Of a stretch of DNA of 47,065 nucleotides, positions 1 through 8,565 are shown piece by piece (positions within the stretch are counted from its first letter, which is position 1; each line of letters begins with the position of its first letter). The stretch covers positions 65,868-112,932 of the forward strand of contig WRCD01000005.1 in the NCBI GenBank assembly GCA_009784185.1, written 5' to 3'. The notes beneath the pieces are model-generated. The model was not told the DNA's origin. It saw nothing but the letters and a program-made list of their open reading frames with translations, and ran no database searches. Source of the DNA: Bacillota bacterium. Its GTDB lineage: Bacteria > Bacillota > Clostridia > Christensenellales > UBA1242. Both the position numbers and the translations under genes were made by a program.

Positions 1-1655
1 AGTGCAAAAAGCCCGAAGTTTTCTCCGTTAACCCCAACGGTTTTACTTACAATTGTTAAATCATGTAAACTGTATCCTCTGCCGTCCAATACTCCGGCTA
101 TGCCCAAATAAGGAATAGGGTCCCAATCACCGTATTGATATAAATTAATATCGTTGCCAAGCACAAAATGCTTGTCCGGCTGAAGTTTTATGTTTTGCAC
201 CTGCTGTGCCGTTGTTAGTACATAAGGGTTTCCAACTGTGCCCACGCCTCCGTTGTATATCTGAAGCGCTTTAAAGGCATTCAATCGCCCGCCCGATACA
301 CACAAATTGCTTAGTGCAGAAATCTTATCCACTCCGTTCATTATAGCCTCTTTTATTGCGTAGGCGTCAAGGCTTGGATATGCACTTTTAATCAGTGCAG
401 CCACGCCCGCTACGTGCGGAGATGCCATTGATGTGCCAGTTCGGTATTCATAACCGACGTTAGGGAAATATGTCAGAGTGCTAGAACTTGCTGTGCTTAT
501 AACATCATAGCCAGGCGCAAATAAATCTACGGTAGATGCGCCATAACACGAGCCAGGACCATAAACATTGCCGGAGAACAAGGCATCATTTTTTTGCGAA
601 TTGCCTACAGAAATTAGATTTTTCAGTTTAAAACTTGCCGGATATGCCGGTGTTGAGCTTGTATCATTATTAGGACTCACATAACCAAATCCGCCATTCA
701 CATTGCCCGCCGCACATACAAATAACCCCGGATAAACAGCTATGGCCGTTTTCAGCGCGTTGTTGGGGCTTCCAAAATAGCCTCCACTCTTATTAAGAAT
801 AGTGATTCCTTTGCTTGTAGCATAGCTAATAGCTTCTATGATATGCCCTACATTGTTTGTCCTGAGTGAAGCAAGCCGTATATCCCAGCCAACACCTGTT
901 ATGCCCAACCCGTTATTACCTTGTGCACCAATGATTCCCGCTACATGTGTTCCGTGCCCGTCTGTATCCACAAGCGCATTAGGATTGGTTCCGGTAAAAT
1001 CCTGACTAACTGAGTGTGCTATTCTCCAGGTCAAGTCGTGATGGTTAACGTCTATTCCGGTATCCAATACTCCAACCACCACTGTATTGCTGCCAGTAGT
1101 AAGATTCCATGCCTGCGGAAGCTGGATGTTATCTATCGCCCATTGGTCTCCGCTTCCGTAATATGGGTCATTGGGTGTTGCAAAAGTTGTCATAAAATAA
1201 TTTGGGTCAGCGCTGACTATATCGCTCCGCTTTTCTAACTGTTTTATTGCGCTCAGCACCCCTTCTTTGCTTCTTGTCTGCAATTCTAGTTTCAAGATTT
1301 TTCTAAACGCTCCAGAATCAACCCTCATAGACTCGTCCTCTAGAGTTCTGCTTTTTTCAGATTGTGCTCTAATTGTGTCGGCAGTTCTTTCGGACAAATC
1401 AACTACATTAATGCAGCCAATATCAACAAAATCTCTTGTTGTATAAGCTTTAGAGCTTCTACTGGCTTCATAGTTTAAAACAACTAAAACAGAATCGTCG
1501 GCAAAGTCGTCCTCTAACGTAGCCTCGCTGAAAAACTTTTGGTCATCGACTCTAAAATCGTCGGCGTAGACTTTACCGTTCTGCACATAATTCATAGAAA
1601 AACTTGTAACAAAAACGACTGCGACAATTAATAATAATGATAAACCCTTTTTCAT
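1..1655 (-). CDS. Secreted subtilisin-like serine protease (S8), 3' end cut by window
   Basis: I translated this by eye; the frame is open from ATG at 1655, behind AAGGAG, to the window edge (551 codons). It begins with a signal peptide (MKKG then a hydrophobic stretch, likely cleavage after VYA near residue 31), then a propeptide-like region, then an S8 peptidase domain. The catalytic triad is visible: Asp198 in VLDTGID, His234 in DGHGTHVAG and Ser409 in GTSMASPHVAG. After about residue 470 the chain turns into a beta-helix-like segment (YVLTTAQQVQNI, FVLGNDINLY, GVLDGRGYSLHDLTI, FGLFA) like the GLUG-type repeats of Firmicutes surface proteins. It is probably exported and may remain cell-surface attached; any anchor would lie beyond the window. 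It sits 22 bp after the small membrane protein gene, likely in one operon. The substrate is unknown. Confidence 0.93.
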   Translation of the reverse strand, partial: MKKGLSLLLIVAVVFVTSFSMNYVQNGKVYADDFRVDDQKFFSEATLEDDFADDSVLVVLNYEASRSSKAYTTRDFVDIGCINVVDLSERTADTIRAQSEKSRTLEDESMRVDSGAFRKILKLELQTRSKEGVLSAIKQLEKRSDIVSADPNYFMTTFATPNDPYYGSGDQWAIDNIQLPQAWNLTTGSNTVVVGVLDTGIDVNHHDLTWRIAHSVSQDFTGTNPNALVDTDGHGTHVAGIIGAQGNNGLGITGVGWDIRLASLRTNNVGHIIEAISYATSKGITILNKSGGYFGSPNNALKTAIAVYPGLFVCAAGNVNGGFGYVSPNNDTSSTPAYPASFKLKNLISVGNSQKNDALFSGNVYGPGSCYGASTVDLFAPGYDVISTASSSTLTYFPNVGYEYRTGTSMASPHVAGVAALIKSAYPSLDAYAIKEAIMNGVDKISALSNLCVSGGRLNAFKALQIYNGGVGTVGNPYVLTTAQQVQNIKLQPDKHFVLGNDINLYQYGDWDPIPYLGIAGVLDGRGYSLHDLTIVSKTVGVNGENFGLFA

Positions 1656-1677
1656 TTTATTCTCCTTAATTTTATTA

Positions 1678-2121
1678 CTACCAAAGCCCCAGCCATGCCC
1701 AGTAATAGTTGTTAGCAATAAATAATTCATTAACAAAACTCCACAACAAAAACAATAATGAAGAAAAAATAATACACAAAATGAGAGCCCACTTCTTTTT
1801 ATATGCAAAAATAGCAAATATGATTTGGGATACAAACAACAGCAAAGAAGCCAACAACAAATAGTTTACTATTCTGGGCTGCCCACCGAACAAGTCAAGG
1901 ATTCCAAAACTAATTATCCTTTGAACAGCATATAACTCCTGCAAAATGCTTTCCGGGAAAATCCATATAAGGAATTCGCCTACTGAGCTTGGTGGATTAG
2001 TTATTAAATACCCTAACAATATGAAACCCGCCACCATTATTATTAAAGCCAATATAAATGCCCATTTCTTTCCCTTGTAGGCCAACACTAAAAACACAAT
2101 CTGTGCCGCTAGCAATAACAA
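1678..2121 (-). CDS. Small four-helix integral membrane protein with internal duplication
   Basis: Unrecognised, strongly hydrophobic protein of about 147 residues with roughly four membrane segments. It is a tandem duplication: LLLAAQIVFLVLAYKGKKWAFIL near the N-terminus matches LLLFVSQIIFAIFAYKKKWALIL about 90 residues later. The conventional start is TTG at 2121, but it has no ribosome binding site at the right distance. A strong AAAGGAGG at 2160-2167 points instead to an in-frame ATA at 2149-2151, which adds IFNLFIIFLG and completes the first helix. The real start may therefore be non-canonical, or a base may be wrong in the assembly. It lies 22 bp before the protease gene in the same direction, so a role in the protease's export or immunity is possible but not shown. 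Confidence 0.7.
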   Translation of the reverse strand: MLLLAAQIVFLVLAYKGKKWAFILALIIMVAGFILLGYLITNPPSSVGEFLIWIFPESILQELYAVQRIISFGILDLFGGQPRIVNYLLLASLLLFVSQIIFAIFAYKKKWALILCIIFSSLLFLLWSFVNELFIANNYYWAWLGLW

Positions 2122-2176
2122 TCCCAGAAAAATAATAAATAAATTAAATATCCCCTTTTCCTCCTTTCATGATTTG

Positions 2177-2182
2177 ATTATA
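2177..2182 (-). promoter_or_regulatory. Possible -10 box upstream of membrane protein/protease pair
   Basis: TATAAT on the minus strand lies just upstream of the AAAGGAGG of the small membrane protein gene. No good -35 is visible at 17 bp (TTTATT), so this is weak. Confidence 0.3.
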
Positions 2183-2222
2183 CATGAATCAATATTATTA
2201 ATAAAATTATTTTAGATAAATG

Positions 2223-2260
2223 TTTTAAAAAACAAAGACAAGCATGCTGAGCTCGTCTTT
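2223..2260 (-). terminator. Intrinsic terminator after ftsQ
   Basis: On the minus strand AAAGACGAGC pairs with GCTTGTCTTT (one G-T pair) around a 7-nt loop, followed by GTTTTTT. It lies just past the ftsQ stop and closes the division cluster. Confidence 0.75.
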
Positions 2261-2272
2261 CTGACAATATAG

Positions 2273-3052
2273 TTATATATCCAAATACGTGCCGGTTACT
2301 TCGCCGCCCGCCGCGGTGAACACCGCTATTACTCCCTTAACTCTCTGGGCAGAGCTGAGACCCTCCAGTACAGCAACGGCCATGCCAACCTTATCAACAA
2401 GCCGGCCTGCCGATTCATGAATCAAAATCTCAACCCCGTCATGCGTTGTCAGCAACAGATTATTGCCGGCAATCCTGACCGACTTAACAAGCGCCAGCAG
2501 GTCGGGCACATCCAACTCATGCTGATAAAACGCACCTTCCAGGTCCTTCAGCCTGTCAATTTCAGGCATAGCCGCCGGGCTTAAAAACATACCCGGAATA
2601 AAGCTGTCCGAAACATTGGTTTTAGATTCTATCAGAATCGGATTATTCCAAACGGATGAAAACGTTCCCGCCCCTGTCCTAAGCACCTTAAAATCGGAAT
2701 CGCACACAATATATCCGCCTGCTTTTTTTAGCACAAAAACCTCTTGCCGCTCTATTACACAAACGCGCAATGTGTTTGGAAACACCGTCTCTATAGCAAC
2801 TACCTTGGCGTACGGCAGCTTTTCTTCAATGTTTTTAGTATATTCTTTTTTGGAGGCCAAAAACACACTTTCGGAATAATTAAACCTTGCGTGCGCAGCA
2901 ACCGTGTCCTTTGTTAACGTATTTAATTTAACGGGCGTGTTGTAAAACTTAAGCTCAATATTTGTAATGGTAAAAACGGTGCTGCATAGCACTACTATCA
3001 GCACAACCGCCGCAAATACCGATAAAATTATTGCAAGCCGTTTAGTTTTCAA
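2273..3052 (-). CDS. ftsQ: Cell division protein FtsQ/DivIB
   Basis: Bitopic division protein of 259 residues that bridges the FtsL/FtsB complex and septal synthases. A short cytoplasmic N-terminus (MKTKR) precedes one membrane helix (about residues 7-29), then a POTRA-like region (about 30-97, with ITNIELKFYNT and LPYAKVVAIETVFPNTLRVCVIERQEVFVL) and a beta domain. The PNTL.V.V.ER pattern is typical of the FtsQ POTRA domain. It is the last gene of the dcw cluster here, after murA, as in many Firmicutes. The ribosome binding site is GGAGGAGCTC before ATG at 3052. An intergenic double-hairpin repeat separates it from murA. FtsA/FtsZ do not follow; an intrinsic terminator does. Confidence 0.88.
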   Translation of the reverse strand: MKTKRLAIILSVFAAVVLIVVLCSTVFTITNIELKFYNTPVKLNTLTKDTVAAHARFNYSESVFLASKKEYTKNIEEKLPYAKVVAIETVFPNTLRVCVIERQEVFVLKKAGGYIVCDSDFKVLRTGAGTFSSVWNNPILIESKTNVSDSFIPGMFLSPAAMPEIDRLKDLEGAFYQHELDVPDLLALVKSVRIAGNNLLLTTHDGVEILIHESAGRLVDKVGMAVAVLEGLSSAQRVKGVIAVFTAAGGEVTGTYLDI

Positions 3053-3065
3053 GAGCTCCTCCTAT

Positions 3066-3192
3066 AAATTCCCCTTTTTTGAAGGGGTGGATGCGCCGCC
3101 CGAAGGGAAAGGCGCAGACGGGGTAGCCAAACGCATGGCTGGAGTTATCCACACCCCGGCGCTCCGCGCCACCCCTCTTATAGAGGGGAATT
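3066..3192. repeat. Double-hairpin intergenic repeat (AATTCCCC family), paired copy
   Basis: Two inverted half-units: AATTCCCC-stem-GGGGTGG at one edge and CCACCCCTCTTATAGAGGGG at the other, with inner GACGGGGTAGCC and CACACCCCGG blocks and a small variable hairpin (GGCGCTCCGCGCC). The outer AATTA supplies the TAA stop of murA. Confidence 0.85.
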
Positions 3193-4441
3193 ATATGCGC
3201 GTCACGTCCGCCCCCAGTTGGCGCAAACTCTCGTCCAAATTCTCATACCCGCGTTCAATATGCCCAACGCCCAACACGGTTGTCTGCCCAACTGCCGCCA
3301 GTCCCGCTAAGGTAAGCGCCGCACCGCATCTTAAATCCGTGGCGGAAACCGTTGTGCCCGTAAGCCTGTTTACACCCGTTACGTAGGCTGTATTTCCGCT
3401 AAACGTAATATCCGCACCCATTTTAATTAGTTCCGGTATATGCCCGAATCTTGACTCAAACAAGTTTTCGGTAATGCGGCTGATACCATCGGCAACACAC
3501 TGCATTGCTAACAGCTGCGGCTGAAGGTCGGTCGGAAAGCCCGGGTACGGCCGCGTTTCAATTCTTCCTGCCGGATTAAGCCTGTTACTACATTGCATAC
3601 TGATTTTATCATTAAACACGGTAATTTGGCAACCGCTTTTTTGCAGAATATTAATTAATTCACGGTTATGCTGCGGATTAAAATTGGACAGTGTTATCTT
3701 CCCGCCCGCCATTGCACAGGCTATTAAGTACGTTCCGGCAGTAATTCTGTCTGAAATTGGAGTATATTCACCTTCTCCCAGGCTGTTTACGCCCTCAATT
3801 ATGATATGGCTAGTTCCCGCCCCGTTTATTTTAGCTCCTAAATGGTTCAGAAAATTGGCCAGGTCTTCAACCTCAGGCTCACAAGCCGCACCAATTATTT
3901 CGGTTGTACCCCTGGCTAAAACTGCCGCCATAATCATATTTTCGGTGGCACCAACACTTGGAAAAGAAAGGCGTACCACCCCGCCCCGCATATTGCTCCC
4001 GTCACATATTACATAACTATCTTCTTCTGTTATCAACACACCCAGGTCACGCAAACCCATTAAGTGCAGGTCTATAGGCCTCTTACCAATAGCACATCCG
4101 CCCGGATATGCCACCCGGGCTGCTTTGTTTTTGCCCAAAATTGCACCCAGCGCAAAAACCGAGCCGCGCGTTTCTGCCGACAGTTTTTCAGAGATTGTAT
4201 ATCCGCTTGCATTGCTTGAGTCAATTATTAAATCCCTGCCGTTTTTAGCGGCCTTACAGCCCAGAGATTCAATAATCCGGCACATACTGGCTATATCGGT
4301 ATAATCGGGACATTTGTGCAAAACCACCTGCCCGCTGCTAAGCAGACTGCCTGCTATAATAGGTAAAAAAGCGTTCTTGGCGCTGCTTACTTCCAGCGTA
4401 CCAAAAAGCCGCCTGCCCCCGTTAATTATGTACTTATGCAT
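3191..4441 (-). CDS. murA: UDP-N-acetylglucosamine 1-carboxyvinyltransferase MurA
   Basis: First committed step of peptidoglycan synthesis: transfers enolpyruvate from PEP to UDP-GlcNAc in the cytoplasm. 416 residues, the usual length. The N-terminal SAKNAFLP carries the substrate-binding Lys-Asn pair, and PGGCAIGKRPIDLHLMGL carries the catalytic Cys (Cys116), so the enzyme should be fosfomycin-sensitive in principle. The C-terminal block DLRCGAALTLAGLAA is also typical. It lies between ftsW and ftsQ, where Firmicutes dcw clusters often carry a murA copy. Its stop codon is formed by the edge of the adjacent intergenic repeat. Confidence 0.95.
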   Translation of the reverse strand: MHKYIINGGRRLFGTLEVSSAKNAFLPIIAGSLLSSGQVVLHKCPDYTDIASMCRIIESLGCKAAKNGRDLIIDSSNASGYTISEKLSAETRGSVFALGAILGKNKAARVAYPGGCAIGKRPIDLHLMGLRDLGVLITEEDSYVICDGSNMRGGVVRLSFPSVGATENMIMAAVLARGTTEIIGAACEPEVEDLANFLNHLGAKINGAGTSHIIIEGVNSLGEGEYTPISDRITAGTYLIACAMAGGKITLSNFNPQHNRELINILQKSGCQITVFNDKISMQCSNRLNPAGRIETRPYPGFPTDLQPQLLAMQCVADGISRITENLFESRFGHIPELIKMGADITFSGNTAYVTGVNRLTGTTVSATDLRCGAALTLAGLAAVGQTTVLGVGHIERGYENLDESLRQLGADVTRI

Positions 4442-4491
4442 TCAGTTGTCTCCCATACATAATACGGCAGAGGCAAATATAGTGTGAGTGG

Positions 4492-5649
4492 CTATCTCCG
4501 CAAAAACGGGTCGGCGTTTTTGTTCTGCCGGGCAATGTTTAAGAGCACTCCTCCTGCTGCCATAAATACAACTAAACTCGTTCCGCCGGCGGATATAAAC
4601 GGCAGCGGCAGGCCGGTTGGCGGAATGCTGCCGGTAACCACCGCAATGTTAATAATGGTTTGCACCATAATTACCGAAGTTATCCCGCACGCCAGATACG
4701 AACCAAACCGCGTACTGCTTGTCATTGCAATCCTGAATCCGGAATATATCAGTACCCCAAACACCAACAGCAGCAGCACACAGCCAATCAGCCCGAATTC
4801 CTCTCCGATAATTGAAAAGATGAAATCGCTTTCAGAGAATGGTAAAAAAGAGAATTTTTGTCTTGAATTAAAGAGCCCCACCCCAAACCAACCTCCGCTG
4901 CCAAGTGAGTACAGCGATTGAATCAGCTGAAAACCCTCCGCCTGGGGTGTTGCCCACGGGTCCAAAAAGGCAGCCAGCCGTTGTAACCTATACGGCTCCA
5001 TAATAATCAAAATCGGCACAAGTGCCGCAGCAGGCACACACATCAGCGCAAAATGCTTTAATTTCATACCGCCCACAAACAGCATAATCAGCATAACCAA
5101 CCCCACACATAGCGTAATGCTGAGGTTTGGCTCCGCTAAAATCAGCACGCAGGTTGCGCCCCCAACCACCAGCACCGGAAGCGCTCCCCAAAGCGTACCC
5201 ATCTTGTCTTTGCGCTCTGCCATGTAGCCCGCTGCAAACAAAACAAAGCAAAACTTAGCAATTTCGCTTGCCTGAAAGCTGAAACTGCCAAACCCAATCC
5301 AGCGTTTTGCCCCAAAGCTCTCTATGCCTATGCCCGGTATAAACACCATTATTAAAACCGCAAAACCAATCACCATGGCCGGGATTTTAATTTTGGCTAA
5401 AACCTGAAAATTCATAAAATAGCAGCCCGCCATTGCGGCCAAACCTAAAACAAACCCCATAAGCTGCTTGCCTGCAAAGAAAAAATGGTCACCGTACAAG
5501 TTCTCTGCCGAGTAAAAGGATGCCGAATAAACCATGATTACACCAAAAACACTTAGCGCAACAACTGGAAGCAGCACCCCCAAATCTAAGTGGTGCTTGC
5601 CTCTGTCTATAAAATCAACAAGTTTTACTTTTGCTCTTAGTTTAGGCAT
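4492..5649 (-). CDS. ftsW: Septal peptidoglycan polymerase FtsW
   Basis: SEDS-family lipid II polymerase with about ten membrane helices, working with the class B PBP encoded upstream. Diagnostic motifs are VMVYSAS near the N-terminus, SSFSFQASEIAKF, SFLPFSESDFIFSIIGEEFG and the signature PPTGLPLPFISAGGTSL. The open frame reaches 5703, but its first 18 codons are read through an intergenic repeat. ATG at 5649 (MPKLRAKVK) has GAGGGAG at a good distance and is the likely start, giving 385 residues. FtsW is preferred over RodA or SpoVE because it lies between murD and murA in the dcw cluster. murG, which commonly follows ftsW, is missing. Confidence 0.92.
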   Translation of the reverse strand: MPKLRAKVKLVDFIDRGKHHLDLGVLLPVVALSVFGVIMVYSASFYSAENLYGDHFFFAGKQLMGFVLGLAAMAGCYFMNFQVLAKIKIPAMVIGFAVLIMVFIPGIGIESFGAKRWIGFGSFSFQASEIAKFCFVLFAAGYMAERKDKMGTLWGALPVLVVGGATCVLILAEPNLSITLCVGLVMLIMLFVGGMKLKHFALMCVPAAALVPILIIMEPYRLQRLAAFLDPWATPQAEGFQLIQSLYSLGSGGWFGVGLFNSRQKFSFLPFSESDFIFSIIGEEFGLIGCVLLLLVFGVLIYSGFRIAMTSSTRFGSYLACGITSVIMVQTIINIAVVTGSIPPTGLPLPFISAGGTSLVVFMAAGGVLLNIARQNKNADPFLRR

Positions 5650-5664
5650 GGTACTCCCTCTTGC

Positions 5665-5750
5665 AAAATTCTCCTTTAAGATAAAGGGGAATTTTAGCAA
5701 CACAACCCTCCCGCCTTCGGCGGCACTCCCTTAGCTTAAGGGAGAATTTT
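5665..5750. repeat. Intergenic repeat, single hairpin plus half-unit (CTCCC variant)
   Basis: A hairpin edged AAAATTCTCC/GGGGAATTTT is followed by a half-unit CACAACCCTCCCGCC-TTCGG-GGCACTCCCTTAGCTTAAGGGAG. The last codons and stop of murD are inside the second stem. Confidence 0.8.
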
Positions 5751-7142
5751 TTCTGCTTGCTCTTGTATTAAGTTTTTAAACACCTCGCCCCTGTGCTCAA
5801 AATTTCTGAAGGCATCAAAACTGGCACAAGCCGGGCTTAGCAATACAACCTCGCCGGCCTTAGCAACCTCTTGCGCCCGCCTGACCGCTGCCTGCAGGTC
5901 AGCCGCTGTTTCATATGCCAAAAATCCGGCTTTTTTGGCAGCAGCTGCTAGCTTTCGTTTTGTTGCGCCATACACCAGCACAGCACGCACATTGGCCGGC
6001 AGTTGCCGAAACATAGATAAAAAATCACTGCCCTTATCACTTCCGCCAAGCAGTAAAACTATTGGCTGCCCAAACGCCTTAACCGCTGTCAGCGTTGAAC
6101 CGGGATTGGTTGCCTTGCTGTCGTTGTAATAATCCACTTCGTCCAGCTTAGCCACAAATTCCAGCCTGTGCGGCACCCCATTAAACTCTGTGGCCGCCTC
6201 GCGGATAGTTCCGGCATCCACACCGGCCAAAAACGCCATGCAAGCACACATCATAGCGTTAGACAGATTATGCTCCCCCTTTATTTTCAACTCATCAGCC
6301 TTAAACAGCTCCGTTGCTTTTTTACCTTCGCAAAACACAACAACGCCGTCCTTTACATATGTCCCCTGTACAGGTTTATTAAGGCTGAAATAATAAACTC
6401 TGCAGTTTAATTTGTCGGCAAAGCCCGCAACCACATGGTCATCTGCATTAAGTACAACAAAGTCGGTTTTAGCTGTGTTTTTAAAGATATTAAACTTTAT
6501 CTGTATGTAAGCCTCCATTGTTCCGTGCCTGTCTAAGTGGTCAGGCACTATGTTGGTTATGCCTATGCCAAATGCGTGAAAATCTGCAATCGTTTCCAGC
6601 TGAAAACTACTGACCTCAACTACACCAATATCGCTTTTACCGCTCTTTCCCGCAACCGAACTAAGCGGCGTGCCCACATTGCCCAGCACATGGGTTTTAT
6701 AGTTTGCCCGCCTGAAAATTGCGCCCAGCAATTCCGTGCAGGTTGTTTTACCGTTTGTTCCGGTAATTGCATACAGCGGGAATTTAATCAGACGATAACC
6801 CAACTCAAGCTCGCCAATAAGTTCAATTCCCTGTTTACGTATTTGTTTTATATACTTTTCTGTTAGCGGCACTCCCGGACTTACTACAACCAAACTTATA
6901 TCATCTGTCTTTGCGAGACGACCTTCGGAGCCCTTCAAACGAAGCAATCCCCCCGTTTTGGGCGCTTCCAGTTTTTTCACTGCCCTACAGTTGCCGCCTA
7001 TCAGCTGCGCGGCTGCCTGAGCCCGCCTGCGGTCCTTATCAAAAATAAAAGTGCCTGCCCCCGCCGCAATAAGCGCTCTTCCCGCACTTACACCGCTTTT
7101 GGCCGCACCAATAACCAAACATGATTTGCCTTTTAGTTTCAT
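5736..7142 (-). CDS. murD: UDP-N-acetylmuramoylalanine-D-glutamate ligase MurD
   Basis: ATP-dependent cytoplasmic ligase adding D-Glu to UDP-MurNAc-L-Ala. 468 residues. An N-terminal Rossmann-like domain (VIGAAKSGVSAGRAL) is followed by the ATP-binding AITGTNGKTT, the central NIVPDHLDRHG and the C-terminal DYYNDSKATNPGST and GGSDKGSDF. Start is ATG at 7142 behind GGAGGAG. Two oddities: residues about 64-80 (TGGLLRLKGSEGRLAKTD) are translated from a dispersed 44-bp repeat inserted in frame in the N-terminal domain, and the last residues ILP plus the stop codon come from the intergenic hairpin repeat. Neither disrupts visible catalytic motifs. Confidence 0.95.
   Translation of the reverse strand: MKLKGKSCLVIGAAKSGVSAGRALIAAGAGTFIFDKDRRRAQAAAQLIGGNCRAVKKLEAPKTGGLLRLKGSEGRLAKTDDISLVVVSPGVPLTEKYIKQIRKQGIELIGELELGYRLIKFPLYAITGTNGKTTCTELLGAIFRRANYKTHVLGNVGTPLSSVAGKSGKSDIGVVEVSSFQLETIADFHAFGIGITNIVPDHLDRHGTMEAYIQIKFNIFKNTAKTDFVVLNADDHVVAGFADKLNCRVYYFSLNKPVQGTYVKDGVVVFCEGKKATELFKADELKIKGEHNLSNAMMCACMAFLAGVDAGTIREAATEFNGVPHRLEFVAKLDEVDYYNDSKATNPGSTLTAVKAFGQPIVLLLGGSDKGSDFLSMFRQLPANVRAVLVYGATKRKLAAAAKKAGFLAYETAADLQAAVRRAQEVAKAGEVVLLSPACASFDAFRNFEHRGEVFKNLIQEQAEKILP
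6907..6950 (+). repeat. In-gene dispersed repeat (GTCATTGCGAG...GAAGCAATCC family) in murD
   Basis: GTCTTTGCGAG, a variable middle, then CAAACGAAGCAATCC on the plus strand, antisense to murD. It is translated in frame as about 15 residues of the MurD N-terminal domain. Confidence 0.8.
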
Positions 7143-7190
7143 TGCTACTCCTCCGCTTCGCTGAAATCTCCGAAGTTGGACTTGCCGTCA

Positions 7191-7331
7191 GAATTCCCCT
7201 TTAAGATAAAGGGATGCCGAGTTTACGAGGCGGGGTATGTGAAATAGTATAGTTTTGCGCTTGCTTAGCGCAAGCGGCTACCCCGTCTGCTCCCTACGGT
7301 CGCATCCACCCCTTCGGAGAAGGGGAATTTT
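7191..7331. repeat. Double-hairpin intergenic repeat, paired copy
   Basis: Edges GAATTCCCCTTTAAGATAAA and CCACCCCTTCGGAGAAGGGG-AATT, inner GGCGGGGTATGTG and GCTACCCCGTCTG, with a GCGCTTGCTTAGCGCAAGCG hairpin at the centre. It fills the mraY-murD gap. Confidence 0.85.
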
Positions 7332-8327
7332 CTACAGACTCCCACTAACCGTAAGCAACAGCGCTAACACGCCTACTGTTGCAATTACTGTTGTTACTAT
7401 ATATATGGCAACAATCTTGGTTTCATGCACCCCCTTTTTTTCAAAATGATGGTGTAACGGACTCATTAAAAATATTCTTTTTCCTTTGGTTTTTTTAAAA
7501 TACAATACCTGTATAATTACACTGGCCGCACTGATTACAAACACAACACAAACAAACGGAAGCAATAATATTTGATGCGTAAACACCGCAATACTCGCTA
7601 TAAACGCCCCAAGGCTGAGGCTTCCGGTATCTCCCATAAAAATTTTAGCCGGATGCGAATTAAAACACAAAAAGGCCAGCAAGCCGCCCGCCATTGCGCC
7701 GGACATAACCGCCAGATTAGCATACTCCTCCGATAGGGCTTGTCCGCCTGTAATTAATATCACTCCTAAAAACCCGAGAACAGCAACAAACGACACCCCG
7801 CCCGCAAGCCCGTCCAATCCGTCTGTAAGATTAGCACTGTTGGTTAACGCCAGATAAATAAACATAACAACAGGGATAATAAACCATCCTATATCAAATT
7901 CAATTAAAGTAAAAGGCACATACAACGTGCTTCCAACCAGATTAGAGCTGTAAACAAAAAAAGCAATAATTGCCGAGATGCCAATCTGACCTGCTAGTTT
8001 TTGATATGCTCTCAGCCCCAGGTTTTGCTTGAAACGCACCTTAATAAAATCATCCAGAAAGCCAAGCAGGCCATACGCCAGCGTGGTTGCAACCGTAATT
8101 ACTGCCAACAGCGAATTATCACGCAAAAACACCATTGCCGCCAGGGTTAATGCCAGCAAAAAAATAAGCCCGCCCATGGTTGGCGTGCCTTCCTTTGTTT
8201 TATGTGCTTCTACATAATGCAGAATTGTCTGTCCGGATTTGCTTTTTTTTGCCCATCTGATAATAATGGGGGCTGATGTTACCCCCACCGCAAAACAAAA
8301 TAAAAACGCAAGTAAGATGTTTAGCAT
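7332..8327 (-). CDS. mraY: Phospho-N-acetylmuramoyl-pentapeptide transferase MraY
   Basis: Integral membrane enzyme making lipid I from UDP-MurNAc-pentapeptide and undecaprenyl phosphate. 331 residues with about ten membrane helices. The signatures are all present: KEGTPTMGGLIF, the acidic LGFLDDFIKV, NLTDGLDGLAGG, FMGDTGSLSLGAF and the C-terminal MSPLHHHFEKKG. Start is ATG at 8327 after GGAGAAACTT. It lies between murE and murD. The usual neighbour murF is absent and its place holds only a repeat element. Confidence 0.96.
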   Translation of the reverse strand: MLNILLAFLFCFAVGVTSAPIIIRWAKKSKSGQTILHYVEAHKTKEGTPTMGGLIFLLALTLAAMVFLRDNSLLAVITVATTLAYGLLGFLDDFIKVRFKQNLGLRAYQKLAGQIGISAIIAFFVYSSNLVGSTLYVPFTLIEFDIGWFIIPVVMFIYLALTNSANLTDGLDGLAGGVSFVAVLGFLGVILITGGQALSEEYANLAVMSGAMAGGLLAFLCFNSHPAKIFMGDTGSLSLGAFIASIAVFTHQILLLPFVCVVFVISAASVIIQVLYFKKTKGKRIFLMSPLHHHFEKKGVHETKIVAIYIVTTVIATVGVLALLLTVSGSL

Positions 8328-8353
8328 AAGTTTCTCCTAAAACAACCCCGAGC

Positions 8354-8565
8354 AAAATTCCCCTCTTCCAATAAAGATGAACCGGAGCAAAATTCCCCTT
8401 TTGCGAAGGGGTGGCAGCCACGAAGTGGATGACGGGGTAGCCGCCACCGAAGGTGGCGTAAAAACTTTGAGCAAACGAAAACCTTGCTCGCGGCGCGGCT
8501 ACCCCGTCCGCCTTTGCCTCGCTTATCGCTCGGCGGCGTCCACCCCTTCGGAGAAGGGGAATTTT
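8354..8565. repeat. Compound intergenic repeat between murE and mraY
   Basis: A truncated half-unit (AAAATTCCCCTCTTCC) abuts a full inverted pair (AAAATTCCCCTTTTGCGAAG to CCACCCCTTCGGAGAAGGGG). Inner arms are ACGGGGTAGCCGCC and GGCTACCCCGTCCG. The last 14 or so codons and the stop of murE lie inside it. Confidence 0.85.

Noticed and set aside
3066..3192. Hairpin repeats as plain transcription terminators
   Set aside because: They lack a consistent U tract, sit inside operons of essential genes, and true terminators with U tracts occur separately (for example 17246-17271 and 31619-31647).
3684..4016. Open frame on the plus strand inside murA
   Set aside because: Shadow of a conserved coding gene; no ribosome binding site and no family resemblance.
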